Shown: positions 1 to 5,049 of the stretch, one piece after another
Position numbering within the stretch: the stretch's first letter is position 1
How the letters are laid out: every line of letters starts with the position of its first letter
DNA from: Gemmatimonadaceae bacterium
GTDB lineage: Bacteria; Gemmatimonadota; Gemmatimonadetes; Gemmatimonadales; Gemmatimonadaceae
Direction: 5' to 3'
Assembly: GCA_025453855.1 (NCBI GenBank)
Contig: JALOPO010000355.1
Location: 1 to 5,049 of the forward strand
DNA: 5,049 nucleotides
Program-made: the position numbers and the translations under genes
The notes under the pieces: generated by a model
What the model was told of the DNA's origin: nothing
Seen by the model: only the letters and a program-made list of their open reading frames with translations
Databases searched by the model: none

Positions 1-1037
1 GCCGAGCTCACGGCCATCACGCGCGCCGTCGCCTGTGAGGCATCCATGCGTTCCACCTCCGCACTCGTCGGCAGCTTCGACGAATCGCAGGCGACGACGA
101 CGAGGGCGAGCGCGGCGGCGCCGAACGCGCCGGTACGGAGCAGCGGGTGACGCGAGGGACGCGAGGTCATGGCCAGGATCCGGGTCTCGAGGGTGGAGCG
201 CTCCCCGCCGAGGGCCGGCCAGGGGGCAAGGAGCGACGGCGCGCACGGCACAGCCGCGACGTCGAGGAGGAGGGCGCCGTAGTCGCGCACCGGGACGCCG
301 GCGGCGAGCACGCGCGCATCGCAGTCGGTCTCGATGGCACGCGCGAGCCGCGACGCCATCCACCAGGCGGCGGGGTGCCACGGCAGCAACGCGACGATCG
401 TCGCCGCCATCGCCAGCAGCCACGGATCGCGCGCCGCCACATGCTCGCGTTCGTGCGCGAGCACCAGCGTGCGCCGCGCGGCGGGGAGCGCGAGCGCCCA
501 GGCGGGAAGGACGATCTCGGGCGCGGTGATCCCCATCACCATCGGCGCCCCGTGCGGCGCGATGCGCACCGGCAGCCCATCGACGTCGTGCACCGGCCAC
601 GTGGCACGCGCGCGTCGCATGCGCCGCCACGTGAGCGCGAGGACGGCGAGCACGGCACATGTCGCCGACAGCCAGAGCGTGGCGAGGAGCCACTGCAGCG
701 GCGTGGCCAGCGTCGTCGCACCACCAAGCGTGCGCTCGGCGAGCGCGCGCGTGGCCTCGAGTGCGGCGCCGAGTCGTGCCGCCAGCGTTGGTGCATCGGT
801 CGCGGGGGCCACCGCGGTCGGCGCCACCAGCGCGCTCGCCGGGAGCGTCGCCATCACCGTCGTCGTGCTGCGCCGCCACGGCGTGAGCGCGGCGAGCGTC
901 ACGAGCAGCAGCATGCCGCCCACCCACGCCCAGCGCATCGGGAGGCGCCGCGTCGCCGCCAGCTCGCTCGCGCACCAGGCGGCCGCGGCGACCAGCGCGC
1001 CGAGCACCAGCGTCACCAGCATCCAGGTCGCGATCAT
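1..1037 (-). CDS. M56-family (BlaR1/MecR1-type) membrane metallopeptidase, C-terminus beyond the window
   Basis: An integral-membrane zinc protease that probably senses an envelope signal and inactivates its partner repressor by proteolysis. The visible part is 345 codons from ATG at 1037; the 3' end lies past position 1. Hydrophobic segments lie at about residues 5-22, 36-53 and 116-135. The protease domain follows, with zinc motif HEREH at 195-199 and the downstream Glu/Cys-Asp signature at E236 and C239-D240, which matches the ELxCD-type motif of the family. The stretch ERSTLETRILAM (279-290) is also typical of M56 proteins. A last hydrophobic segment (about 303-316) ends in VVAC at 314-317, then a polar stretch. 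The start is supported by AGGAGG (1045-1050) 7 nt upstream and by a 4-bp ATGA overlap with the repressor gene, implying translational coupling. The missing C-terminus should be the extracytoplasmic part; a penicillin-binding sensor, a TonB-like domain or neither is possible, so antibiotic resistance should not be assumed. Confidence 0.93.
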   Translation of the reverse strand, partial: MIATWMLVTLVLGALVAAAAWCASELAATRRLPMRWAWVGGMLLLVTLAALTPWRRSTTTVMATLPASALVAPTAVAPATDAPTLAARLGAALEATRALAERTLGGATTLATPLQWLLATLWLSATCAVLAVLALTWRRMRRARATWPVHDVDGLPVRIAPHGAPMVMGITAPEIVLPAWALALPAARRTLVLAHEREHVAARDPWLLAMAATIVALLPWHPAAWWMASRLARAIETDCDARVLAAGVPVRDYGALLLDVAAVPCAPSLLAPWPALGGERSTLETRILAMTSRPSRHPLLRTGAFGAAALALVVVACDSSKLPTSAEVERMDASQATARVMAVSS

Positions 1038-1411
1038 GCGTCGCCCTCCTGCAGGCGCTGGTCGAGGAGGCGCCGCATCCGTTCGAGCTCGGCGCGCGGG
1101 AGCTGCTCGTCGCGCACGAGCTGTGCGAAGAGCCGCGACGCCGAGCCGGCGAAGATCGCCTCGCGGATGCGCGCGATCGCGCTCCCGCCCGCCACCTCGG
1201 CCGCCACCGTCGGGCGATAGCGATACGCGCGCCCCTCGGCCTCGTGCTGCACGAACCCCTTCTCCTCGAGCGTCTGCAGCGCCGAGAGCACCGAGGTGTA
1301 CGCGAGCGGCTCCTCGAGCTGCTCCTTGACGTCGGCCACCGTGGCCGAGCCGAGCCGCCAGAGGATGCTCATCACGTCGAGCTCGCGCGGGGTGAACTGG
1401 ATGTCGTCCAT
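1034..1411 (-). CDS. BlaI/MecI/CopY-family winged-helix transcriptional repressor
   Basis: A 125-residue DNA-binding repressor that in this family dimerises on dyad operators and is released when the cognate M56 protease cleaves it. Residues 1-67 form the winged helix: FTPRELDVMSILWRLG (6-21) is the family's opening helix, YTSVLSALQTLEEKG (38-52) the recognition region, and GRAYRYRP (60-67) the wing. The C-terminal half (about 75-125) is helical and Arg/Glu-rich, as expected for the dimerisation domain containing the cleavage site. The length is normal. The reading frame stays open far upstream, but ATG 1411 is chosen because the homology begins there, AGGGG (1422-1426) lies 10 nt upstream, and a promoter sits just beyond. 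The M56 gene follows in the same operon with a 4-bp overlap. The two dyads over its own promoter indicate autoregulation. Family assignment is firm; the inducing signal is unknown. Confidence 0.95.
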   Translation of the reverse strand: MDDIQFTPRELDVMSILWRLGSATVADVKEQLEEPLAYTSVLSALQTLEEKGFVQHEAEGRAYRYRPTVAAEVAGGSAIARIREAIFAGSASRLFAQLVRDEQLPRAELERMRRLLDQRLQEGDA

Positions 1412-1428
1412 GCGATGGGCGCCCCTGT

Positions 1429-1446
1429 CTACGGAAGTTGCCGTAG
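1429..1446. promoter_or_regulatory. Putative BlaI-type operator 1 (proximal to the repressor gene)
   Basis: A perfect 6-bp inverted repeat with a 6-bp spacer: CTACGGAAGTTGCCGTAG. It overlaps the -10 element and covers the predicted transcript start of the repressor operon. BlaI/MecI/CopY repressors are known to bind dyads with TAC/GTA-containing arms, and CTACGG/CCGTAG is consistent with that. Assignment to this repressor is inferred from location and from the matching second copy. Confidence 0.72.
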
Positions 1447-1473
1447 TATCGGCGCCGGTGGCGCGGCTGTCAA
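1445..1473 (-). promoter_or_regulatory. Sigma70-type promoter of the repressor-protease operon
   Basis: On the minus strand, TTGACA (1468-1473, perfect -35 consensus) is followed after exactly 17 bp by GATACT (1445-1450, 4 of 6 matches to TATAAT). The predicted transcript start is near 1438, giving a 5' leader of about 27 nt before ATG 1411. The -35 lies inside one dyad and the -10 overlaps the edge of the other, as expected for a repressed, autoregulated promoter. Predicted from sequence only. Confidence 0.72.
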
Positions 1474-1490
1474 CGGGTTTTCCCGTAGAC
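1469..1490. promoter_or_regulatory. Putative BlaI-type operator 2 (distal, overlapping the -35)
   Basis: A 22-bp dyad with arms GTC-A-ACGGG and CCCGT-A-GAC around TTTT; 8 of the 9 arm positions pair, the exception being A1472/A1487. Aligned on its centre (1479.5) it shares the C-W-ACGG, 6 bp, CCGT-A-G pattern of operator 1 (centre 1437.5). The centres are 42 bp apart, so two bound dimers would sit on the same DNA face. It overlaps the -35 of the repressor promoter and lies 78 bp upstream of the divergent transporter start. Confidence 0.7.
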
Positions 1491-1535
1491 GCCTCCGGTC
1501 GGTCGCGGCGGGCGCGGCGGGTACATTCGCCCGGC

Positions 1536-1571
1536 ATGTCGTCCCGGCCGGCCGTCACCGCGCGCGCATGA
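1536..1571 (+). other. Possible 11-codon upstream ORF overlapping the transporter start
   Basis: ATG 1536 opens a short frame (MSSRPAVTARA) whose TGA overlaps the transporter ATG as ATGA. TACATT (1522-1527) could be a -10 element placing a start site almost at this ATG, but no convincing -35 lies upstream and no Shine-Dalgarno is visible for either start. It could couple translation of the transporter, or be chance in stop-poor DNA. Confidence 0.2.
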
Positions 1572-2813
1572 CGCGCCCCTCGCTCGCCACCATCGCCCCC
1601 GGCATCCTCGTCGCCGCCACCGGCGTCGGCGCGGGTGACCTCATCACCGCCGCGCTCACCGGGCACCAGCTCGGCGTGACGATCGCGTGGGCGGTGCTGG
1701 TGGGGGCGGCGCTCAAGTTCCTGCTCAGCGAGGGGCTCGCGCGCTGGCAGCTCGCCACGGGCGACACGCCGCTCGAGAGCGTCGCGCGCCATGCGGGGCG
1801 CGGCGTGCTGGTGGCGCTCCTCGTCTACATGGTGGCGTGGAGCTTCTTCGTCGGTGCCGCGCTCATGGGGGCGTGCGGCGTCACGGCGCACGCGGTGCTT
1901 GGCGGCCTCGATGCGCGCACCGGCAAGATCGCCTACGGCATCACGACGTCGCTGGTCGGCGTGGCGCTCGTGATCGGTCGGCGGCGGCTACGCGCTCTTC
2001 CAGCGCGTGATGAAGGCGTGCATCGGCGTGATGTTCGCGATCGTGGTGCTCACCGGGGTGCTCGTGCTCGTGCAGGACTGGCCGGCGATCGTCGCGCAGC
2101 TCGGCGCGCACCGGCAGCCGGTGCTGCAGGGGGCGGGACTCGGCTGGACGGTGGCGCTCATCGGCGGCGTGGGCGGGACGGTGACGATCCTCAGCTACGG
2201 GTACTGGATCCGCGAGGAGGGGCGCGAGGGGCTCGGTGCGCTCGCGGCGTGCCGCACCGACCTCGCCATCGGCTACGCGATGACGGCGCTCTTCGGCGTG
2301 GCGATGGTCGTGATCGGGAGCACGATCGACGTGCGCGGCGAGGGGACTGGGGTGATCCTCGCCGTCGCCGACCAGCTCGAGGGGCGGCTCGGCGCACCGG
2401 GACGCTGGGCCTTCCTCATCGGCGCGTGGGGAACGGTGACGTGCTCGCTGCTCGGCGTCTGGCAGAGCGTGCCGTATCTCTTCGCCGATGCGTGGGCGCA
2501 GCTGCAGCGGGGCGACGGATCGCGCCGCGAGGTGGACGTGACGTCGCGGCCGTATCGCATCGCGCTCGCGCTGCTGGCGACGGTCCCGGCCCTCGGCCTC
2601 TTCCGCCAGTTCGCGACGATGCAGAAGCTGTACGCGATCGTGGGCGCGGCCTTCATGCCGCTGTTGGCGATCGCGCTCCTCGCCGTGGGGCGTCGCGCGA
2701 TGCGCGATCGCGACGGCCAGCACGGTGCCACCGCGATCGCCGGCTACGGCGTGGTGGTCGCCTTCTTCGTCCTCGCTGCCGGCTTCGAGGTGCGCTCATG
2801 GGTGCAGCGATAG
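1568..2813 (+). CDS. Nramp/SLC11-fold divalent metal transporter-like protein, non-canonical branch, frame disrupted by one base
   Basis: A polytopic inner-membrane transporter of the Nramp (MntH-like) superfamily. The N-terminal part (residues 1-136) carries the TM1 region APGILVAATGVGAGD (10-24), then KFLLSEGLARWQLATG, strongly Nramp-like. The C-terminal part continues in another frame from about 1989 (GGYALFQRVMKAC) to the stop at 2811-2813. Removing one base within 1976-1988 gives 414 residues, a normal family length, with about ten or eleven hydrophobic segments. The canonical TM1 metal motif DPGN aligns with GAGD (21-24) and the TM6 motif MPHN with TILS (206-209, repaired numbering). 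Classical Mn/Fe coordination is therefore absent and the substrate is open. ATG 1568 has no clear ribosome-binding site. The C-terminal half is fully conserved in character, so the shift is recent or a sequencing error. The next gene overlaps by 16 bp. The divergent repressor's operators lie in the shared upstream region. Confidence 0.87.
1976..1988 (+). other. Frameshift site within the Nramp-like gene
   Basis: After ATC (1973-1975) the bases GGTCGGCGGCGGC precede TACGCGCTC. Thirteen bases occupy what should be twelve: dropping T1978 gives four GGC glycine codons and runs straight into the downstream frame (GGYALFQRVMK). The G/C triplet-repeat context favours slippage or a sequencing error. 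No recognised programmed-frameshift signal is seen. Confidence 0.8.
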
Positions 2814-3586
2814 TGCGCGTGATCACCCGGGCGCGCGGTGCGCTGGGCGTCGGTGCAGTCGTGGCCGGCGCAGTCGTGATCGGCGCGACCGCGGGCGATG
2901 TGCGTGCGCAGGCGCCGCTCCCCGATCCCGACTCGCTCCTCGCGCGCGCGATCGAGGCCGGCGGTGGCGAACAGGCGCTGCAGGCGGCACGCGCGCTCAC
3001 CTGGGAGGGCGATGCGTTCGTCACCAGCGGTGGTCGCGTGGTGCGGATCACCGGCACGTGGATGGTGCAGCCCCCCGACACGGCGATCGTCGCCACGTGG
3101 GACGTGACGCGCGGGCCGGCGACGATGCGCGCGCTCGTGATCGCCGTGCCGCGCGGCTGGATCGTGGCCGGTGATCGCTTCGATCCCATGCCGCCGACGC
3201 TGCTCGCGGCCGAGCGTGACGAGTTCCACCTCTACGAGCTGATGCGCCTCGTCGGCGTGCGCGCGCCGTCGGTGACGCGCACCGCCGCCCCGCCCGACAC
3301 GGCCGGCAATCCCGGCGTGCGCGTGTCGTGGCCCGGGCGTCGCGACGTCGTGCTGCACATGGATCGCGCGACGGGCCGGCTCGTGCACCTGCAGGCCGAG
3401 ATCAGCGATGCGCAGGGGACGGTGCGGCAGGACGCGTGGCTCGAGGGGACGATCGAGGCCGATGGTGTTCGCTGGCCGCGCACGCTGCGGCTGCTGCAGG
3501 ACGGGGCGCCGTACTTCCTGATGACGCTGCGCACGTTGCGCACCGCCGCCCGGCTCGACGATCCGCGGCTCGCGGGGCCGCGATAG
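2798..3586 (+). CDS. Secreted periplasmic protein of unknown function, LolA/LppX-like pattern
   Basis: A 262-residue exported protein. Residues 1-13 are basic (RVITRAR), 14-33 form an Ala/Val/Gly-rich hydrophobic core, and cleavage by signal peptidase I after VRA (35-37) is likely. Cleavage after the alternative A39 would put Pro at +1, which is unfavourable. No lipobox Cys is present. The mature part opens with a helical stretch DSLLARAIEAGGGEQAL, then alternating strand-like segments, including WMVQPPDTAIVATWD, VVLHMDRATGRLVHLQAEI and GVRWPRTLRLLQDG. This resembles periplasmic LolA-like or outer-membrane-lipoprotein-sorting-like beta-sheet proteins that bind hydrophobic ligands; that is a resemblance, not a firm family call. 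ATG 2798 is supported by GAGG (2787-2790) 7 nt upstream. It overlaps the transporter by 16 bp, implying co-transcription and coupling. Confidence 0.8.
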   Translation: MGAAIVRVITRARGALGVGAVVAGAVVIGATAGDVRAQAPLPDPDSLLARAIEAGGGEQALQAARALTWEGDAFVTSGGRVVRITGTWMVQPPDTAIVATWDVTRGPATMRALVIAVPRGWIVAGDRFDPMPPTLLAAERDEFHLYELMRLVGVRAPSVTRTAAPPDTAGNPGVRVSWPGRRDVVLHMDRATGRLVHLQAEISDAQGTVRQDAWLEGTIEADGVRWPRTLRLLQDGAPYFLMTLRTLRTAARLDDPRLAGPR

Positions 3587-3600
3587 TGGGGTACGTCGGA

Positions 3601-3615
3601 TCGGCGCGCGGCCGA
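3601..3615 (+). terminator. Weak hairpin after the secreted-protein gene
   Basis: TCGGC-GCGCG-GCCGA forms a 5-bp stem with a 5-nt loop 14 bp after the stop. There is no T-tract, so intrinsic termination is doubtful. It lies between convergent genes, where a terminator would be expected. Confidence 0.2.
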
Positions 3616-3680
3616 GGTGTCGCAGCGCCGGCAGAAGCGCACAGCCATGGTGGAGCAGCAGGCGTGTGACACCGACCAGC

Positions 3681-4016
3681 TCACGGCAACGGGCGTTCGG
3701 TCTCGTCGATGCGCGCCCGCAGTGCCGCGCGCCGGCGTTCGCCTTCCTCCGGCGAGATGCCCAGTTGCCGCCACGCCCGTTCCGCACACGAATCCGACAC
3801 CAGCGTGAGGAGGTCGAGTGTGTCCGGCGTGTAGTTCGCGACGCTCTCGGGTGTGATCCGCGCGAGCTCGTCCGGCGACACGCGACCGGCCAGGTGGTCT
3901 CGCGCATCGGGCATTGCATCGAGCGCCTCCGCATGCCGACGCGCGGTCGCGGGATCGAACACGAACTGGAGTGCGGCTTCGAGCTCGTCACGCGAGAAGA
4001 GCTTCGGATAGGCCAT
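3681..4016 (-). CDS. Hypothetical protein, 111 residues, soluble
   Basis: I do not recognise a family. ATG 4016 is chosen because AGGAG (4026-4030) lies 9 nt upstream; the frame stays open to a GTG at 4127 but that extension has no ribosome-binding site. The protein starts MAYPKLFSRDELEAAL and is rich in Glu, Asp, Arg and Ala. It has several predicted amphipathic helices (about 8-17, 22-31, 44-50, 61-72, 84-104) and a basic/acidic C-terminal helix GERRRAALRARIDE. There is a single Cys (in SDSCAERAW) and no signal peptide or membrane segment. Codon use is that of a coding region, but with more A/T-ending codons than its neighbours, hinting at different origin or low expression. It is convergent with the secreted-protein gene (94-bp gap) and lies downstream of the ImuA-like gene on the same strand, separated by 237 bp, so it probably has its own promoter. 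Confidence 0.62.
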   Translation of the reverse strand: MAYPKLFSRDELEAALQFVFDPATARRHAEALDAMPDARDHLAGRVSPDELARITPESVANYTPDTLDLLTLVSDSCAERAWRQLGISPEEGERRRAALRARIDETERPLP

Positions 4017-4112
4017 GCGCCATCGCTCCTGGAACTGCGTCTCGTGGCATCCGCGACAGCGTGGTGCGGCGACGCCGACTGCCGGCCGATCATGAAGCTG
4101 CCGTGAGTGTTC

Positions 4113-4147
4113 GATCTCGAGCACCACGCTCTGCGTTGGTCGAGATC
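4113..4147. repeat. Inverted repeat GATCTCGA / TCGAGATC
   Basis: Perfect 8-bp arms at 4113-4120 and 4140-4147 with a 19-bp spacer, 97 bp upstream of the hypothetical gene's ATG. The separation could suit a dimeric regulator or an RNA stem-loop. No matching second copy is seen in the window, so function is unproven. Confidence 0.35.
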
Positions 4148-4203
4148 AGGTCGGACTGCCGGGGACGACAGTCGGTGTGGAATCTCGTGGCGCTCCGAGC
4201 GGT

Positions 4204-4218
4204 GGCAGGGTTTCTGCC
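4204..4218 (-). terminator. Possible weak terminator hairpin after the ImuA-like gene
   Basis: GGCAG-AAACC-CTGCC on the minus strand, a 5-bp stem with a 5-nt loop, begins 36 bp past the stop of the ImuA-like gene. There is no T-tract following, so intrinsic termination is uncertain. Confidence 0.2.
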
Positions 4219-4253
4219 GGCATCGTGTGGGAGACAGGACCGGCGCTGGCCCC

Positions 4254-5033
4254 TCACCGCCGCGGCGCGATCGTCTTCGCCGCCGCCTTGCGATCGGGCG
4301 GGAGCGGATGGCGGCCGAGGTGGCGCGGGATGGCGAGCGCGTAGGGGAGGCGCACCGTCGCCGGCGTCGCTCCCTTGGTGACCTGCACCACGAGCGCGCG
4401 GCGGCGACGGCGGCGCGGCAGCGGCGCTTCGTGCGAGACGGCGAGGCGGAGCGCGGCCCCGATGGGGGGCGTGGTGCCCGGCGCATCGTCGCCGGCGAGG
4501 AGGAAGGCCACCTGCCGGTCCTGCGCGAGGCGCGCGAGCCGCACCACCACCGCGCGCGGGAGCGCGGGCGCCCCGTCCAGGATCACGAGCGCGAACGCCC
4601 CCGCCCGCAGGAGCACGTCGGCGCACCATGCCGCGCGCGCCGGCTCGGGGGGGCGGATCACCGCCAGCCGTGGCACCGCCCCGTCGTCGTCGCGCCCCGG
4701 GCGCCACCCCGCCGCCGCCCGCGTGCGGCGCGCCTCCGCGAGCAGCGGCGCCCAGTCCTGCGCCGCCAGCGTCCGCGTGGCATCGACGATCGCCACCCAT
4801 CGCCCCTCGCAGAGCGCGGTGCGCACCACGTGGCGCAGGAGTGTCGTGCGCCCCTGGCCCGGCGCCCCGCGCAGCTCCGTCAACCGTCCGCGCGGGAGCC
4901 CCCCGGCCGGGAGCACCGCATCGAGCGCCGCCACCCCCGTCGGGAAGGCGACGATCCCGTCGGCCGGTGGCCGGACCAGCGGCCGTGCATCGTCGAGCTG
5001 CCGGCGGAGCTGGTCGAGGGCGGGCGTGGTCAT
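4254..5033 (-). CDS. imuA: ImuA-like RecA-fold protein (mutagenic DNA-repair accessory factor)
   Basis: A 259-residue cytoplasmic RecA-fold protein resembling ImuA, which with ImuB and DnaE2 forms an SOS-induced translesion-synthesis complex. The order fits: an N-terminal helix (LDQLRRQLDDA), FPTGVAALDAVLPAGGLPRGRLTEL (30-54), the typical lead-in to the P-loop, then a Walker A-like loop GAPGQGRTT (56-64). A Walker B-like strand FALVILD follows at 147-153, and a second RecA-like strand, VAFLLAGDDA. The catalytic Walker A Lys is Arg (R62), so ATP hydrolysis may be weak or lost. The C-terminus is basic (RRRRRR and RKAAAKTIAPRR). ATG 5033 fits the N-terminal alignment, but no ribosome-binding site is visible in the 16 bases remaining upstream, where a LexA site could lie beyond the window. 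imuB is not immediately downstream. A divergent RecA/RadA-like protein is the alternative. Confidence 0.77.
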   Translation of the reverse strand: MTTPALDQLRRQLDDARPLVRPPADGIVAFPTGVAALDAVLPAGGLPRGRLTELRGAPGQGRTTLLRHVVRTALCEGRWVAIVDATRTLAAQDWAPLLAEARRTRAAAGWRPGRDDDGAVPRLAVIRPPEPARAAWCADVLLRAGAFALVILDGAPALPRAVVVRLARLAQDRQVAFLLAGDDAPGTTPPIGAALRLAVSHEAPLPRRRRRRALVVQVTKGATPATVRLPYALAIPRHLGRHPLPPDRKAAAKTIAPRR

Positions 5034-5049
5034 GGTGCGTGCGGGTGGT

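Larger units (their letters stand above)
4017..4253. other. Intergenic region between the ImuA-like gene and the hypothetical gene
   Basis: This 237-bp gap contains no supported gene. It holds the ribosome-binding site of the hypothetical gene (4026-4030), an 8-bp inverted repeat (4113-4120 / 4140-4147), a 9-bp direct repeat GACTGCCGG (4077-4085 and 4154-4162), and a small hairpin (4204-4218). I could not identify a convincing -35/-10 pair on the minus strand. Confidence 0.5.

Noticed and set aside
147..1329. Long plus-strand open frames opposite the M56/BlaI operon
   Set aside because: They are Arg/His-rich shadows of the minus-strand genes, which have clear family motifs and ribosome-binding sites.
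1..1411. Reading the BlaI/M56 pair as a beta-lactam resistance module
   Set aside because: No beta-lactamase gene or penicillin-binding sensor domain is visible; such pairs are common in genomes without that role.
1941..2731. Minus-strand open frames opposite the transporter
   Set aside because: Composition is typical of antisense shadows, while the plus strand encodes membrane helices of a known family.
3590..3655. Small minus-strand frame with a CxxC motif (MAVRFCRRCDT)
   Set aside because: It continues antisense into the secreted-protein gene with no credible family features; a chance pair of Cys.
3686..3700. Sequence resembling a Gram-positive-type LexA box (CGAAC-N4-GTT on the minus strand)
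   Set aside because: It lies inside the 3' end of the hypothetical coding region, far from any promoter, and is imperfect.
4017..4127. N-terminal extension of the hypothetical protein containing CRGCH, a cytochrome c-like CxxCH
   Set aside because: It starts at a GTG without a ribosome-binding site and has no signal peptide for export and haem attachment; ATG 4016 with AGGAG is the better start.
2744..4486. 580-codon minus-strand open frame
   Set aside because: Arg-rich, runs across three better-supported genes in other frames; it reflects a lack of stops in GC-rich DNA.

Overview
The window is very GC-rich with strong G/C at third codon positions. It carries a BlaI/M56 regulator pair, an Nramp-like transporter, a secreted LolA-like protein and an ImuA-like RecA relative. 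This mix would suit a Gemmatimonadota-type soil or aquatic bacterium, but that is inference; another high-GC Gram-negative phylum is possible.

Left part, minus strand (1-1411): a BlaI/MecI-type winged-helix repressor and an M56 (BlaR1-type) membrane zinc protease overlap by 4 bp (ATGA). The protease runs off the left edge. Its HEREH active site is intact. The 156-bp region between the repressor and the divergent transporter contains a good promoter for the repressor operon: TTGACA, 17 bp, GATACT. Two same-architecture dyads (C-W-ACGG, 6 bp, CCGT-A-G) overlap its -35 and -10 elements. Their centres are exactly 42 bp apart, about four helical turns. This is the most informative regulatory structure in the window.

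Middle, plus strand (1568-3586): an Nramp/SLC11-fold transporter, then a signal-peptide-bearing protein overlapping it by 16 bp. The transporter belongs to a non-canonical branch. The DPGN metal-binding motif of TM1 reads GAGD and the MPHN motif of TM6 reads TILS, so its substrate cannot be assumed to be Mn/Fe. It also has a one-base frame disruption at about 1976-1988; restoring it gives a normal 414-residue protein. The two genes look like an operon whose promoter region is shared with the repressor operators.

Right part, minus strand (3681-5033): a RecA-like protein resembling ImuA, the accessory factor of the DnaE2 mutagenic repair system. Its Walker A Lys is replaced by Arg. It is followed, after a gap of about 240 bp, by an unrecognised 111-residue soluble protein where imuB would usually lie. 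The 3587-4253 stretch looks visibly less GC-rich than its flanks and has a few inverted repeats. I see no RNA genes, CRISPR array or insertion sequence. The only tentative terminator-like structures are weak hairpins without T-tracts.
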